The notes under the pieces: model-generated
What the model saw: only the letters and a program-made list of their open reading frames with translations
Told to the model about the DNA's origin: nothing
Database searches by the model: none
NCBI RefSeq assembly: GCF_900078395.1
Contig: NZ_FKLA01000009.1
Span: 820,614 to 884,613, forward strand
DNA from: Anaerotruncus rubiinfantis
GTDB taxonomy: Bacteria > Bacillota > Clostridia > Oscillospirales > Ruminococcaceae
Length of the DNA stretch: 64,000 nt
Direction of reading: 5' to 3'
Position numbers and translations under genes: made by a program
Shown here: positions 41,514 to 48,968 of the stretch, in pieces
How positions within the stretch are numbered: the stretch's first letter is position 1
Layout of the letters: the number at the start of each line of letters is the position of its first letter

Positions 41514-42232
41514 CGGAAATCCTCCTCGGTTTGTATTTCCACGGCCGCTTCGCGCAGCAACGCGGCCGTAAGGCCCTCGCCGGGGATCACTTTTCCGGAG
41601 AAGGTTCCGTCATAAACCAGATGGGAGCCGCAGGAGGGGCTTTTTTCCTTGAGGATTGCCCGGTGGACATCGAAAATCCGTACGGTTTTCAGGGCAAGTT
41701 TCGCGCCGCGCGCGAAAGCCTTGGTCAGGTCGTCGCCGTCGTGGGAAAGGACCGCCCCTCCGCGCCGCTCGCAGGGGGTGCGCGGCGTGGGAAGCCCGGC
41801 CTGCGCTTCGGGGCAGATGGGGACCGCTTCTCCGGCTTCGACAAGCTTTTGAACGGCGGCCACAAGGTTTGCTCCGCCGTCGTAGCGGCAGCATTCTCCG
41901 GCGAGGCAGCCGCTCACCGCGACCGATGGCTGCGGCAGGCCGCAGAGCTCCCGGTAGGCTTTTGTGAGCGCCGCGTCGAGATAGTCGCAGCGCGGGCGCA
42001 GGCCGGCCGCGTCGACGCTGCGCTGCATCAGCGCGACCGTGCCGGCGAAACGCGCGTCCTCACCGTCGGTTTCGGCAAGCTCGAGCGAGCTGTGGTTGAC
42101 CGGGGTGCCGTCGATGAGGTGCAGCGCGGCGTTATAGACGATTGTGCCGCAGTAATCGACTGGAACGACGGCCGGGCGGTAGACGAATCCGTTCACGGTC
42201 ACAGCGTTGTTTTGGATATAGTCAAGATTCAT
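41510..42232 (-). CDS. DUF523 protein with an N-terminal extension
   Basis: 240 residues. The C-terminal 140 residues are a DUF523 domain: VSGCLAGECCRYDGGAN, then AVPICPEAQAGLPTPRTPCE, then KEKSPSCGSHLVYDG; its cysteines (CL..CC, CPE, SCG) suggest metal or Fe-S binding. The first 95 residues (MNLDYIQNNAVTVNGFVYRP...) are not part of the usual domain and I do not recognise them. I chose ATG 42232, six bases after GAGGTG; GTG 42241 lies inside that site. It overlaps the helicase gene by four bases. Confidence 0.8.
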   Translation of the reverse strand: MNLDYIQNNAVTVNGFVYRPAVVPVDYCGTIVYNAALHLIDGTPVNHSSLELAETDGEDARFAGTVALMQRSVDAAGLRPRCDYLDAALTKAYRELCGLPQPSVAVSGCLAGECCRYDGGANLVAAVQKLVEAGEAVPICPEAQAGLPTPRTPCERRGGAVLSHDGDDLTKAFARGAKLALKTVRIFDVHRAILKEKSPSCGSHLVYDGTFSGKVIPGEGLTAALLREAAVEIQTEEDFR

Positions 42233-42252
42233 TTGTTTCACCTCGTAAAATC

Positions 42253-42277
42253 AGCCCGCCCGGATTGCGGGCGGGCT
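42253..42277 (-). terminator. Terminator of the nucleoside transporter operon
   Basis: AGCCCGCCCG and CGGGCGGGCT around GATTG; on the minus strand GATTTTACG follows. It separates the last permease from the DUF523 gene. Confidence 0.7.
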
Positions 42278-42359
42278 AATTGGAATTTGTGAAAATGGAG
42301 GGCCGCTTTTTGCGGAAAGCAGCCATTGAAAACCGCACCCTTCGATTCGGGCGCCGCCG

Positions 42360-43316
42360 CTACCTTTCTTCGCGGTAGTAGTTGTTGCCGAGGTAGGCCG
42401 GGATATTGACACCCTTCGATTTGTTCATCGAAGAAACGATCAGCACCAGCGCGGTGATAATAAACGGGAGCATGTCATAGAAGGCGACCGGGATGTCAAT
42501 GACGCTCTTGGGCATATAATACTTGAGCACCCGAAGCGCGCCGAATACAAATGACCCGCCGATCGCATAGGCCGGTTTCCAACCCGCGAAGATGACCAGC
42601 GCGACCGAAATCCAGCCAAGCCCGCCGACATTGTCGCTGATCCAGACGCCGCCGTTGATGATCATCGAGCAGTACGCGCCGCCGATGCCGCAGATACCGC
42701 CGCCCAGCAGGATGTTCAGGTATTTCCATTGGATGACCTTGATGCCTGCCGCGTCGGCCGCGGCAGGATTTTCCCCGATGGCCGAAACATTGAGGCCGGT
42801 TTTGGTGCGTGAAAGGTAAAAGCCCATAATGAGCGCAATGACGATGCCGAGATAGACGAACGGGTTATACGAGAAGAACAGCTCGCCCACAACCGGCAGA
42901 TCGCTGAGTCCCGGGATATGGACGCTGCGCATGTTTGCCGTGATCCCATCGGGGAGCTTGAGGGTGCCGGTTTCGGAGAAACCAAGGGCATAGAGCCCCA
43001 AAAAGTTTGCAAGCCCCACGCCAAAGATGGTGAGCGTAAGCCCGGTGACGTTCTGATTGGCCATAAAGGTGACTGTCAGAACGGCATAGATGAGGGCCGA
43101 AAGCACGCCGGCGGCAAAAGCGGCAAGCAGCGCGACCGTGAAGCTGTCGCTGTAATAACCGGCCATGAAGCCCGCGCAGGCGCCGATCGACATCATGCCT
43201 TCGACGCCGAGATTCAGATGGCCGACCTTTTCGGAAACGATCTCGCCGACCGTGCCAAAGAGGAGCGGCGTCCCGGCGAGCACCGCCGCGACCAGAAATT
43301 TGATGAACAGATCCAT
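42360..43316 (-). CDS. Nucleoside ABC transporter permease (NupQ/YufQ-like)
   Basis: 318 residues, about eight membrane helices. The sequence LLFGTVGEIVSEKVGHLNLGVEGMMSIGA is the conserved start of the second permease of BMP-type nucleoside or basic-membrane-protein transporters, and AAAADAAGIKVIQWKYLNILLGGG type loops follow. Together with the larger permease it forms the pore for purine or pyrimidine nucleosides. Its ATG overlaps the stop of the preceding permease by one base. Last gene of the transporter. Confidence 0.9.
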   Translation of the reverse strand: MDLFIKFLVAAVLAGTPLLFGTVGEIVSEKVGHLNLGVEGMMSIGACAGFMAGYYSDSFTVALLAAFAAGVLSALIYAVLTVTFMANQNVTGLTLTIFGVGLANFLGLYALGFSETGTLKLPDGITANMRSVHIPGLSDLPVVGELFFSYNPFVYLGIVIALIMGFYLSRTKTGLNVSAIGENPAAADAAGIKVIQWKYLNILLGGGICGIGGAYCSMIINGGVWISDNVGGLGWISVALVIFAGWKPAYAIGGSFVFGALRVLKYYMPKSVIDIPVAFYDMLPFIITALVLIVSSMNKSKGVNIPAYLGNNYYREER

Positions 43317-44407
43317 TAAGACGCCCCTCCTTTTTTGCGCATCACAAAGTTATACCGGATAAAGAATTCACATCCGAGCACGAAAAACAGGATGACCGCC
43401 TGCAGCACATCGGCGCAGTCGATCGAAAGCCCATAGGTGGACTGGATGACGCTGCTGCCTTTTTCGAGCACCGAGAAAAGAAACGAGATGATGGTGATTG
43501 AAATGGGGTTGAGCTGTCCGAGCCAGGCCACGATGATCGCGGTGAAGCCGACCCCGCCCGCCACCGCGTTGGTCAGGGTGATGTCGCTGCCGGTGGCCTG
43601 TACCATGCCGGCGACGCCCGCGACTGCGCCCGAAAGGAACATCGTGCGCAGCATGATCGTTTTAACCTTCATCCCAGCGTACTGGGCGGTGTGGTTGCTT
43701 TCCCCAACGACGCTGATCTCATAGCCCTGCTTGGTATACTTTAGATAGATGTAAACCAGCGCAACCAGCACCAGCGCGATGATCCAGCCGAACTGCACGC
43801 CCAGCACCTTGTCGAGCGCGGCGTTCGCGTCGAACCGCGCGATCTTTGGGAAGCCCTGCGAGCCGGGGTCCTTCCACGGACCGTCGCGCAGGAAGTTGAC
43901 CATATGTAATGCGATATAGTTGAGCATCAGGGTAAACAGGGTTTCGTTGGTGCCCCACTTCACCTTGAAGATCGCGGGAATGAGTCCCCAGAGCCCGCCG
44001 CCGATGACACCGGCCGCGAACATCACAAGGATCAGCACCCAATGGTTCCAGCCGCTGTGGAAGAGGGCGAAATAGGACGCGCAGATCGCGCCGGCGATGA
44101 TCTGCCCCTCGGCGCCGATATTCCAAAAGCGCATTTTGAACGCCAGCGTTACGCCAAGCGACGAGATGAGCAGCGGGATCATGATCTTGACGGTGGCCTG
44201 AATGGCCATCTTGGAACGGAAGGCCCCCGAAAGGATGGTTCCGTAGATTTCAAACGGATTGTGGCCGAGCATCAGGATGAACACGCCGCCCGCGATGATT
44301 GACAGCACCAGCGCTTCGGCGCGCAGCAGCATGACCTGCCGCGGAGAACGTTCAGCGCGCTTGACCACCCGCAGAAATGGCTCGCGGATCGTTTTTTCCT
44401 GGTTCAT
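43316..44407 (-). CDS. Nucleoside ABC transporter permease (NupP/YufP-like)
   Basis: 363 residues, ten or so membrane helices after a 30-residue cytoplasmic N-terminus with basic residues. NIGAEGQIIAGAICASYFAL is the NxGxEG permease signature of this family, and GYEISVVGESNHTAQYAGMKV is the coupling loop. It is the larger of the two permeases and overlaps the ATPase gene by four bases and the other permease by one, so the three are translated together. Confidence 0.92.
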   Translation of the reverse strand: MNQEKTIREPFLRVVKRAERSPRQVMLLRAEALVLSIIAGGVFILMLGHNPFEIYGTILSGAFRSKMAIQATVKIMIPLLISSLGVTLAFKMRFWNIGAEGQIIAGAICASYFALFHSGWNHWVLILVMFAAGVIGGGLWGLIPAIFKVKWGTNETLFTLMLNYIALHMVNFLRDGPWKDPGSQGFPKIARFDANAALDKVLGVQFGWIIALVLVALVYIYLKYTKQGYEISVVGESNHTAQYAGMKVKTIMLRTMFLSGAVAGVAGMVQATGSDITLTNAVAGGVGFTAIIVAWLGQLNPISITIISFLFSVLEKGSSVIQSTYGLSIDCADVLQAVILFFVLGCEFFIRYNFVMRKKGGAS

Positions 44408-45939
44408 GCGCTCACCTCCCCAGAATCGGTGTGGGAATCGGTCATCAAAAGGCCGATCTGTTCCTTGGTCGCGGTGCGCGCGTCCACAAGCCCAGTGATC
44501 CGGCCATGGCAGAGCACCAGGATCCGGTCGGAAAGCTCGAGCAGCACGTCGAGGTCTTCGCCCACGAACACCACAGCCACGCCGTTTTTCTTCTGCTCGT
44601 TGAGCAGGTCATAAATCGTGTAGCTCGAGTTGATATCAAGCCCGCGCACCGGGTAGGCGGTGACCAGCATGGCGGGGTTCGATTCGATCTCGCGGCCGAT
44701 CAACACCTTCTGGACGTTTCCACCGGAAAGCAGGCGCACAGGCGTATCCACGCCCGGCGTAACGATCTCGAGATCCTCCACCAGTTTTTCGGCGAGCGCC
44801 CGGGCGGGCCCCCGGTCGACAAACGGGCCGGAGCTGTTCTGATAGGATTTTAAGAGCATGTTGTCCACCATGCCCATCGAGGCGACCAGCCCCATCCCAA
44901 GCCGGTCCTCCGGAACAAAGCCCATGCGGATGCCAAGCTTGATGATTTCGGCCGGTGTTTTACCGAGAATCTCCTCACCTTTGAAGGTGATGTGCCCGCT
45001 CTCGGCGCTGATGAGCCCGGCGATCGTCTCGCAAAGCTCTTTCTGTCCGCTGCCTGCCACGCCTGCCACGCCGAGAATTTCCCCGGTGCGCACCGCAAAG
45101 GAGATCTTGTCGATGGCGCGGGAGCCGTCCGGCTTTTTAACCTGCAGATCCTTGATTTCCATGACCGTCTGGGGGTCAACGGGGTCCGGCCGGCTGATCG
45201 AAAGGCTGATCGGGCGCCCGACCATCAGCTCAGTGAGCTTTCGGGCGTCGGTTTCAGCGGTATTCACCGTGTCCATGCTTTTTCCCTTCCAGAGGATGGT
45301 CACCCGGTCGCTAAGCTCCAGCACCTCCTGGAGCTTATGGGTGATGATGATGATCGCACAGCCCTGTTCACGCATCCTGCGCAGGATGGCGAAAAGTTTT
45401 TCGGTCTCCTGCGGGGTGAGCACGGCCGTGGGTTCGTCCAGAATCAGGATCTGGGCGTTGCGGTAGAGCACCTTGAGGATCTCGACCGTCTGCTTTTCAC
45501 TGACGCTCATCTCATAGACCCGCTTCTCCGGATCGATCTCCAGCCCAACCGAACGGCTGATTTCAAGAATCCGCTCTTTCAGGACCTTGGGCGGGATCTT
45601 CTTTTCCTTGGTGCCGAGCACGATGTTGTCCATCGCGGAAAAGACATCCACCAGCTTAAAATGCTGATGAATCATGCCGATGCCGAGATTCATGGCGTCG
45701 ACCGGCGAATTGATCGCCACCTCGCGCCCCGCGATTGCGATCGACCCGCTGTCCGGATGGTAAATACCGGACAGCATATTCATGAGGGTCGTTTTGCCCG
45801 AGCCGTTTTCCCCAAGCAGGGCAAGGATCTCCCCATAACGGACCTTCAGGTCGATTTTGTCATTGGCCACCACGCTGCCGAAGGTTTTCGTGATCTGCTT
45901 GCATTCGATCGCGTAGGTTTCATTTGCAGTCTGTGACAC
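44404..45939 (-). CDS. Nucleoside ABC transporter ATPase (NupO/YufO-like, two ABC domains)
   Basis: 511 residues with tandem ABC domains, as in sugar and nucleoside importers. Domain 1: LGENGSGKTTLMNMLSG, VSEKQTVEILKVL, and LILDEPTAVLTPQE. Domain 2 (about 265-500): GVAGSGQKELCETIAG, a degenerate Walker A, and RLLSGGNVQKVLIGREI with AYPVRGLD in place of the usual DEPT. The second site is therefore likely non-hydrolytic, as is common here. It lies downstream of bmpA beyond a terminator and is coupled to the permeases. Confidence 0.93.
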   Translation of the reverse strand: MSQTANETYAIECKQITKTFGSVVANDKIDLKVRYGEILALLGENGSGKTTLMNMLSGIYHPDSGSIAIAGREVAINSPVDAMNLGIGMIHQHFKLVDVFSAMDNIVLGTKEKKIPPKVLKERILEISRSVGLEIDPEKRVYEMSVSEKQTVEILKVLYRNAQILILDEPTAVLTPQETEKLFAILRRMREQGCAIIIITHKLQEVLELSDRVTILWKGKSMDTVNTAETDARKLTELMVGRPISLSISRPDPVDPQTVMEIKDLQVKKPDGSRAIDKISFAVRTGEILGVAGVAGSGQKELCETIAGLISAESGHITFKGEEILGKTPAEIIKLGIRMGFVPEDRLGMGLVASMGMVDNMLLKSYQNSSGPFVDRGPARALAEKLVEDLEIVTPGVDTPVRLLSGGNVQKVLIGREIESNPAMLVTAYPVRGLDINSSYTIYDLLNEQKKNGVAVVFVGEDLDVLLELSDRILVLCHGRITGLVDARTATKEQIGLLMTDSHTDSGEVSA

Positions 45940-46040
45940 GTTATCACCCCAAACTTTGTTTTCCAGGTGGGTTTGCTCCGCAAAAGACGCGCCTATTCCG
46001 TATGCTTTGCGCAGAAAACCCGCCGGTGTATAAATTTTGA

Positions 46041-46074
46041 AAAAGGGCGGCCTTTTTTGAAAGACCGCCCTTTT
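46041..46074 (-). terminator. Terminator between bmpA-like gene and ATPase
   Basis: AAAAGGGCGG (46041-46050) and CCGCCCTTTT (46065-46074) form a stem extended by CTTT/AAAG; on the minus strand TTTTTCAAAA follows. It lies 22 bases past the binding-protein stop, so the ATPase and permeases need read-through. Confidence 0.75.
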
Positions 46075-46095
46075 GTCAAACGCTTATCGATCCGG

Positions 46096-47316
46096 TTATT
46101 TCAGGACGACGTTCTTGTAGTACCAGTGGATTCCGCCGGTGATATCGGCGTCGGAAAGCTTCTCGCCTTCCGCGCAGACGACGTTGCCTTCGTTGTCCTC
46201 GATCGGGCCGGTGAAGACGTCCCATTCGCCGGACAGGATCTTGGCTTCGGCTTCGTCAACCTTCTCCTGGGTGCCTTCCTCACAGAGGTCGGAAAGCGGA
46301 GCCATGGTGACAAGGCCGTCCGCCATGCCACCGAAGTAGTTGCTGCCGTCCCAGGTGCCGTTGATGACATCTTCGACAGCCTTGGTGTAGTAAGCCGACC
46401 AATCCCACATGGTGGAGGTCAGGACCGCTTTCGGGGCGTCCTTACTCATATCGGAGTTATAGCCGACCGCCCAAACGCCTTTTTCTTCAGCGGCAAGCGC
46501 CGGGTTCGGAGTGTCGCAGTGCTGGCCGATGACGTCGCAGCCTTCGGCGATCAGCGCTTCAGCAGCCTGTTTTTCGCCTTCCGGATCAAACCAGCTGCCG
46601 GTGACCTTCACGTAAACTTCCGCGTCCGGGTTGACCGAGGCAACGCCCATCGCGAACGCATCGCATCCTCCGGTGACTTCCGCGTTTTCCTTGTTCTGCG
46701 CGGCGACGTAGCCGATCTTGTTGGTCTTGGTCTTGAGGCCCGCCGCGATGCCGGTCAGGTAACGGGACTGATAGATGCGGCCGAAGTAGTTGTTGAAATT
46801 CGCGCCGTTCGACTTGTAGCCGGTGCCGTGCGAGATGATGACCTCCGGATACTCGGCGGCAATCGCTTCGCAGGTGTCCATGTAGCCCCAGCTGGTCGCA
46901 AAGATGACCTGGCAGCCTTCCTCAATGCACTCGAGGATCGCGGTTTCGATCGCGGAGGCATCCTGGTCGTTGACATTGTTCTTGCGGACGATCTGGTCGT
47001 CGGAAAGGCCGAGCTTCTGCTGCATGCCGACAATGCCCTGGTCATGGGTGTAAGTGTAGCCGGAACCTTCCGCCGGGTCGGTGATGTGGATGACGCCGAC
47101 CTTCAGGTCCTCTTTGGCGACGGGCGGGTAAAGACCCTGGGCCGGCGCTTCAGCAGCTTCGGATGACGCGGGTTCGGAAGCATCGGCCGGAGCGGACGAT
47201 GCCGGGGCGGCGGAAGACGCCGGAGCAGCGCTGCTCGCGGGGGCGGTGGAGCTGCCGCAGGCGGTCGCGAAGATCATCGCGAATGCCATCAGCAGAGCCA
47301 AAATCTTTTTGTTCAT
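46096..47316 (-). CDS. BMP-family nucleoside-binding lipoprotein
   Basis: 406 residues. A signal peptide with lipobox (FATAC) and an Ala/Ser/Pro linker lead to a BMP/Med domain: VGVIHITDPAEGSGYTYTHDQG, then EGCQVIFATSWGYMD, HGTGYKSNGANFNNYFGRIYQSRYLTGIAAG, and IGQHCDTPNP. Such proteins (BmpA, NupN, PnrA) bind purine nucleosides and hand them to the NupOPQ permease encoded after it. WYKN-like WHYYKNVVL closes the protein. xpt, the next gene upstream on the same strand, supports a purine substrate. GGGAGG precedes ATG 47316. Confidence 0.92.
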   Translation of the reverse strand: MNKKILALLMAFAMIFATACGSSTAPASSAAPASSAAPASSAPADASEPASSEAAEAPAQGLYPPVAKEDLKVGVIHITDPAEGSGYTYTHDQGIVGMQQKLGLSDDQIVRKNNVNDQDASAIETAILECIEEGCQVIFATSWGYMDTCEAIAAEYPEVIISHGTGYKSNGANFNNYFGRIYQSRYLTGIAAGLKTKTNKIGYVAAQNKENAEVTGGCDAFAMGVASVNPDAEVYVKVTGSWFDPEGEKQAAEALIAEGCDVIGQHCDTPNPALAAEEKGVWAVGYNSDMSKDAPKAVLTSTMWDWSAYYTKAVEDVINGTWDGSNYFGGMADGLVTMAPLSDLCEEGTQEKVDEAEAKILSGEWDVFTGPIEDNEGNVVCAEGEKLSDADITGGIHWYYKNVVLK

Positions 47317-47335
47317 TTTTCATTTCCTCCCAATT

Positions 47336-47405
47336 TTCGTAAAAAATACGAATTTATCTTGCAAACATCCGGGCGGCGGGTTTGGCCGGCCGGATGCTGA
47401 CAACA
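47336..47405 (-). terminator. Hairpins between xpt and the nucleoside-binding protein
   Basis: CATCCGG...CCGGATG (47369-47399) forms a GC-rich stem followed on the minus strand by TTTGC. Next to the ribosome site TTCGTA-AAAAA-TACGAA (47336-47352) forms a small second stem. Together they partly separate xpt from the transporter. Confidence 0.5.
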
Positions 47406-47411
47406 TCAAAA

Positions 47412-47990
47412 TCAGTTGCGGAAAAGGATTTTGCCGGTCTGATCGTCCATCCCGTCGACAATGGCGAGCGATTCAACCCGCACGCCCTGTGAACGGATCA
47501 ACTTTCCGCCCTCCTGGAAGCCCTTTTCGATCACGATGCCCGCGCCGACGAGCGCGGCGCCGGAATCGATCACCAGTTTGCAGAGTCCCTGCAGGGCGCT
47601 GCCCTTGGCGAGAAAATCGTCGATAATGAGAACCCGGTCGCTGGGGGTGAGGAATTTTTTTGAGACGATGATGTCGTAAACCCGCCCATGGGTGAAGGAT
47701 TCAACGCGGGAGGTGAAGACTTCACCGTCGATGTTTTTGCTCTGGGATTTCTTCGCGAAAACCACGGGCACGTCAAAAAACTGCGCTGTTACACACGCAA
47801 TCCCGATCCCAGATGCTTCTATGGTTAGGATTTTGGTCACACCGCAGTCGCCGAATAGCCTTTTAAATTCTTTGCCGATCTCCATAAACAGGGAAATATC
47901 CATCTGATGATTCAGGAAACTGTCCACCTTGAGGACATTCCCGGCCTTGACATGCCCGTCTTTGAGGATCCGTTGTTTCAGCAGTTCCAT
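47412..47990 (-). CDS. xpt: Xanthine phosphoribosyltransferase
   Basis: 192 residues, the size of Xpt. Conserved parts: MELLKQRILKDGHVKAGNVLKVDSF at the start, ILTIEASGIGIA, the PRPP-binding RVLIIDDFLAKGSAL and IEKGFQEGG. It converts xanthine to XMP with PRPP. ATG 47990 follows GGAGGGAG; the frame is open 16 codons upstream with no site. Transcribed toward the nucleoside transporter, so import and salvage are linked. No purine riboswitch is apparent upstream. Confidence 0.93.
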   Translation of the reverse strand: MELLKQRILKDGHVKAGNVLKVDSFLNHQMDISLFMEIGKEFKRLFGDCGVTKILTIEASGIGIACVTAQFFDVPVVFAKKSQSKNIDGEVFTSRVESFTHGRVYDIIVSKKFLTPSDRVLIIDDFLAKGSALQGLCKLVIDSGAALVGAGIVIEKGFQEGGKLIRSQGVRVESLAIVDGMDDQTGKILFRN

Positions 47991-48271
47991 TGAGAGTCTC
48001 CCTCCGTTTTGGCATATGCTTGTCCGGACCCCGGCCACGCATTGTTGCTATAGGAACAGTTTAACGTAAATTTACAATTTCTTCAATGGGGCAATATGCA
48101 AAAAAACCGGAGAAAGTAAAGGAAGGGGTTTGTCCATATTAACAAAAAACAAACTAAAAAATTGTAAGGTATGTAAAAATAAATTTAGAAACATGTCCTC
48201 CAAGGCCATGTTTTGCGGCAACTTCGACAATTTAGATCCCTGAAAAAAAGGAAAGTTCCACAAATCGGCGC

Positions 48272-48300
48272 TTGTAATTTAGCCCGTTAAATTGTAAAAT
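48272..48300 (+). promoter_or_regulatory. Promoter and palindromic operator of the HTH-cupin regulator
   Basis: TTGTAA (48272-48277), 17 bases, TAAAAT (48295-48300). Inside the spacer is AATTTA-GCCCGT-TAAATT (48276-48293), a perfect palindrome suited to autoregulation. The rest of 47991-48271 is AT-rich and holds no gene I can support. Confidence 0.55.
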
Positions 48301-48350
48301 AAAGACTACCCCTTGAAGGGGAGATAAAACTTGGAAAAAGGAGGAGCAGT

Positions 48351-48899
48351 ATGAACGACCAGATTAAACAGATTGCCGAACGAATCAAAGAGCTGCGCAG
48401 CATCCTTGAAGTGGATGTAGCGACGCTTGCCAAGCAGGTGAACGTATCTGTAGAAGAGTATGAAAAATACGAAAACGCCGAAGCCGACATTCCCATAGGA
48501 GTCATTTATGGTGTAGCGGACGTACTGAACGTCGATCCTACCGTGCTCCTCACGGGCGAAGCGCCCCGTATGGAGGATTATACCATTGTGCGCGCCGGCA
48601 AGGGCATTTCGGTCGAGCGCTACAAGGGCTACAAATTTGCTTCGCTTGCATTCAACTATATCGGACGCACCTTCGACCCGATGCTCGTCGACCTTCTGCC
48701 GATGGAGAAGGGCCCGGAGCTGGTCGTCCACGGCGGACAGGAATTCAACTATGTATTGGAAGGCACCGTACAGCTCGTCATCGGCAGCAAGGAGTTTCTC
48801 CTTGGTCCTGGCGACAGCGCGTTCTTCAACCCCATGACCCCGCACGGACAGCGCGCGGTAGGCGGCCCTGTAAAGTTCCTCACCATCATCAACGAGTGA
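48351..48899 (+). CDS. XRE-family HTH regulator with a C-terminal cupin domain
   Basis: 182 residues. HTH at about 8-65 (IAERIKELRSILEVDVATLAKQVN...YEKYENAEADIPIGVIYGVADVL), then a cupin at about 105-180 (PELVVHGGQEFNYVLEGTVQLVIG, GPGDSAFFNP, PHGQRAVGG). Such proteins bind a small metabolite in the cupin and control nearby metabolic genes. Here the next gene is an acyl-CoA synthetase 69 bases downstream, so an acyl or carboxylate effector is plausible (inference). GGAGGAGCAGT precedes the ATG. Confidence 0.92.
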   Translation: MNDQIKQIAERIKELRSILEVDVATLAKQVNVSVEEYEKYENAEADIPIGVIYGVADVLNVDPTVLLTGEAPRMEDYTIVRAGKGISVERYKGYKFASLAFNYIGRTFDPMLVDLLPMEKGPELVVHGGQEFNYVLEGTVQLVIGSKEFLLGPGDSAFFNPMTPHGQRAVGGPVKFLTIINE

Positions 48900-48968
48900 G
48901 AGACTGAACTTTCCGTCCCGTGCCGCGCCATAATTAACGAATGAGAAGAAAGAACGGTGTAATATCCA

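Noticed and set aside
38886-41615. A 909-codon open frame on the plus strand
   Set aside because: It is the complement of the helicase gene, which has all helicase and exonuclease motifs. Long antisense frames are common in GC-rich DNA, and this one has no recognisable domain.
47991-48271. A purine riboswitch before xpt
   Set aside because: The conserved TATA...GGGTCTCTAC core is absent on the relevant strand.
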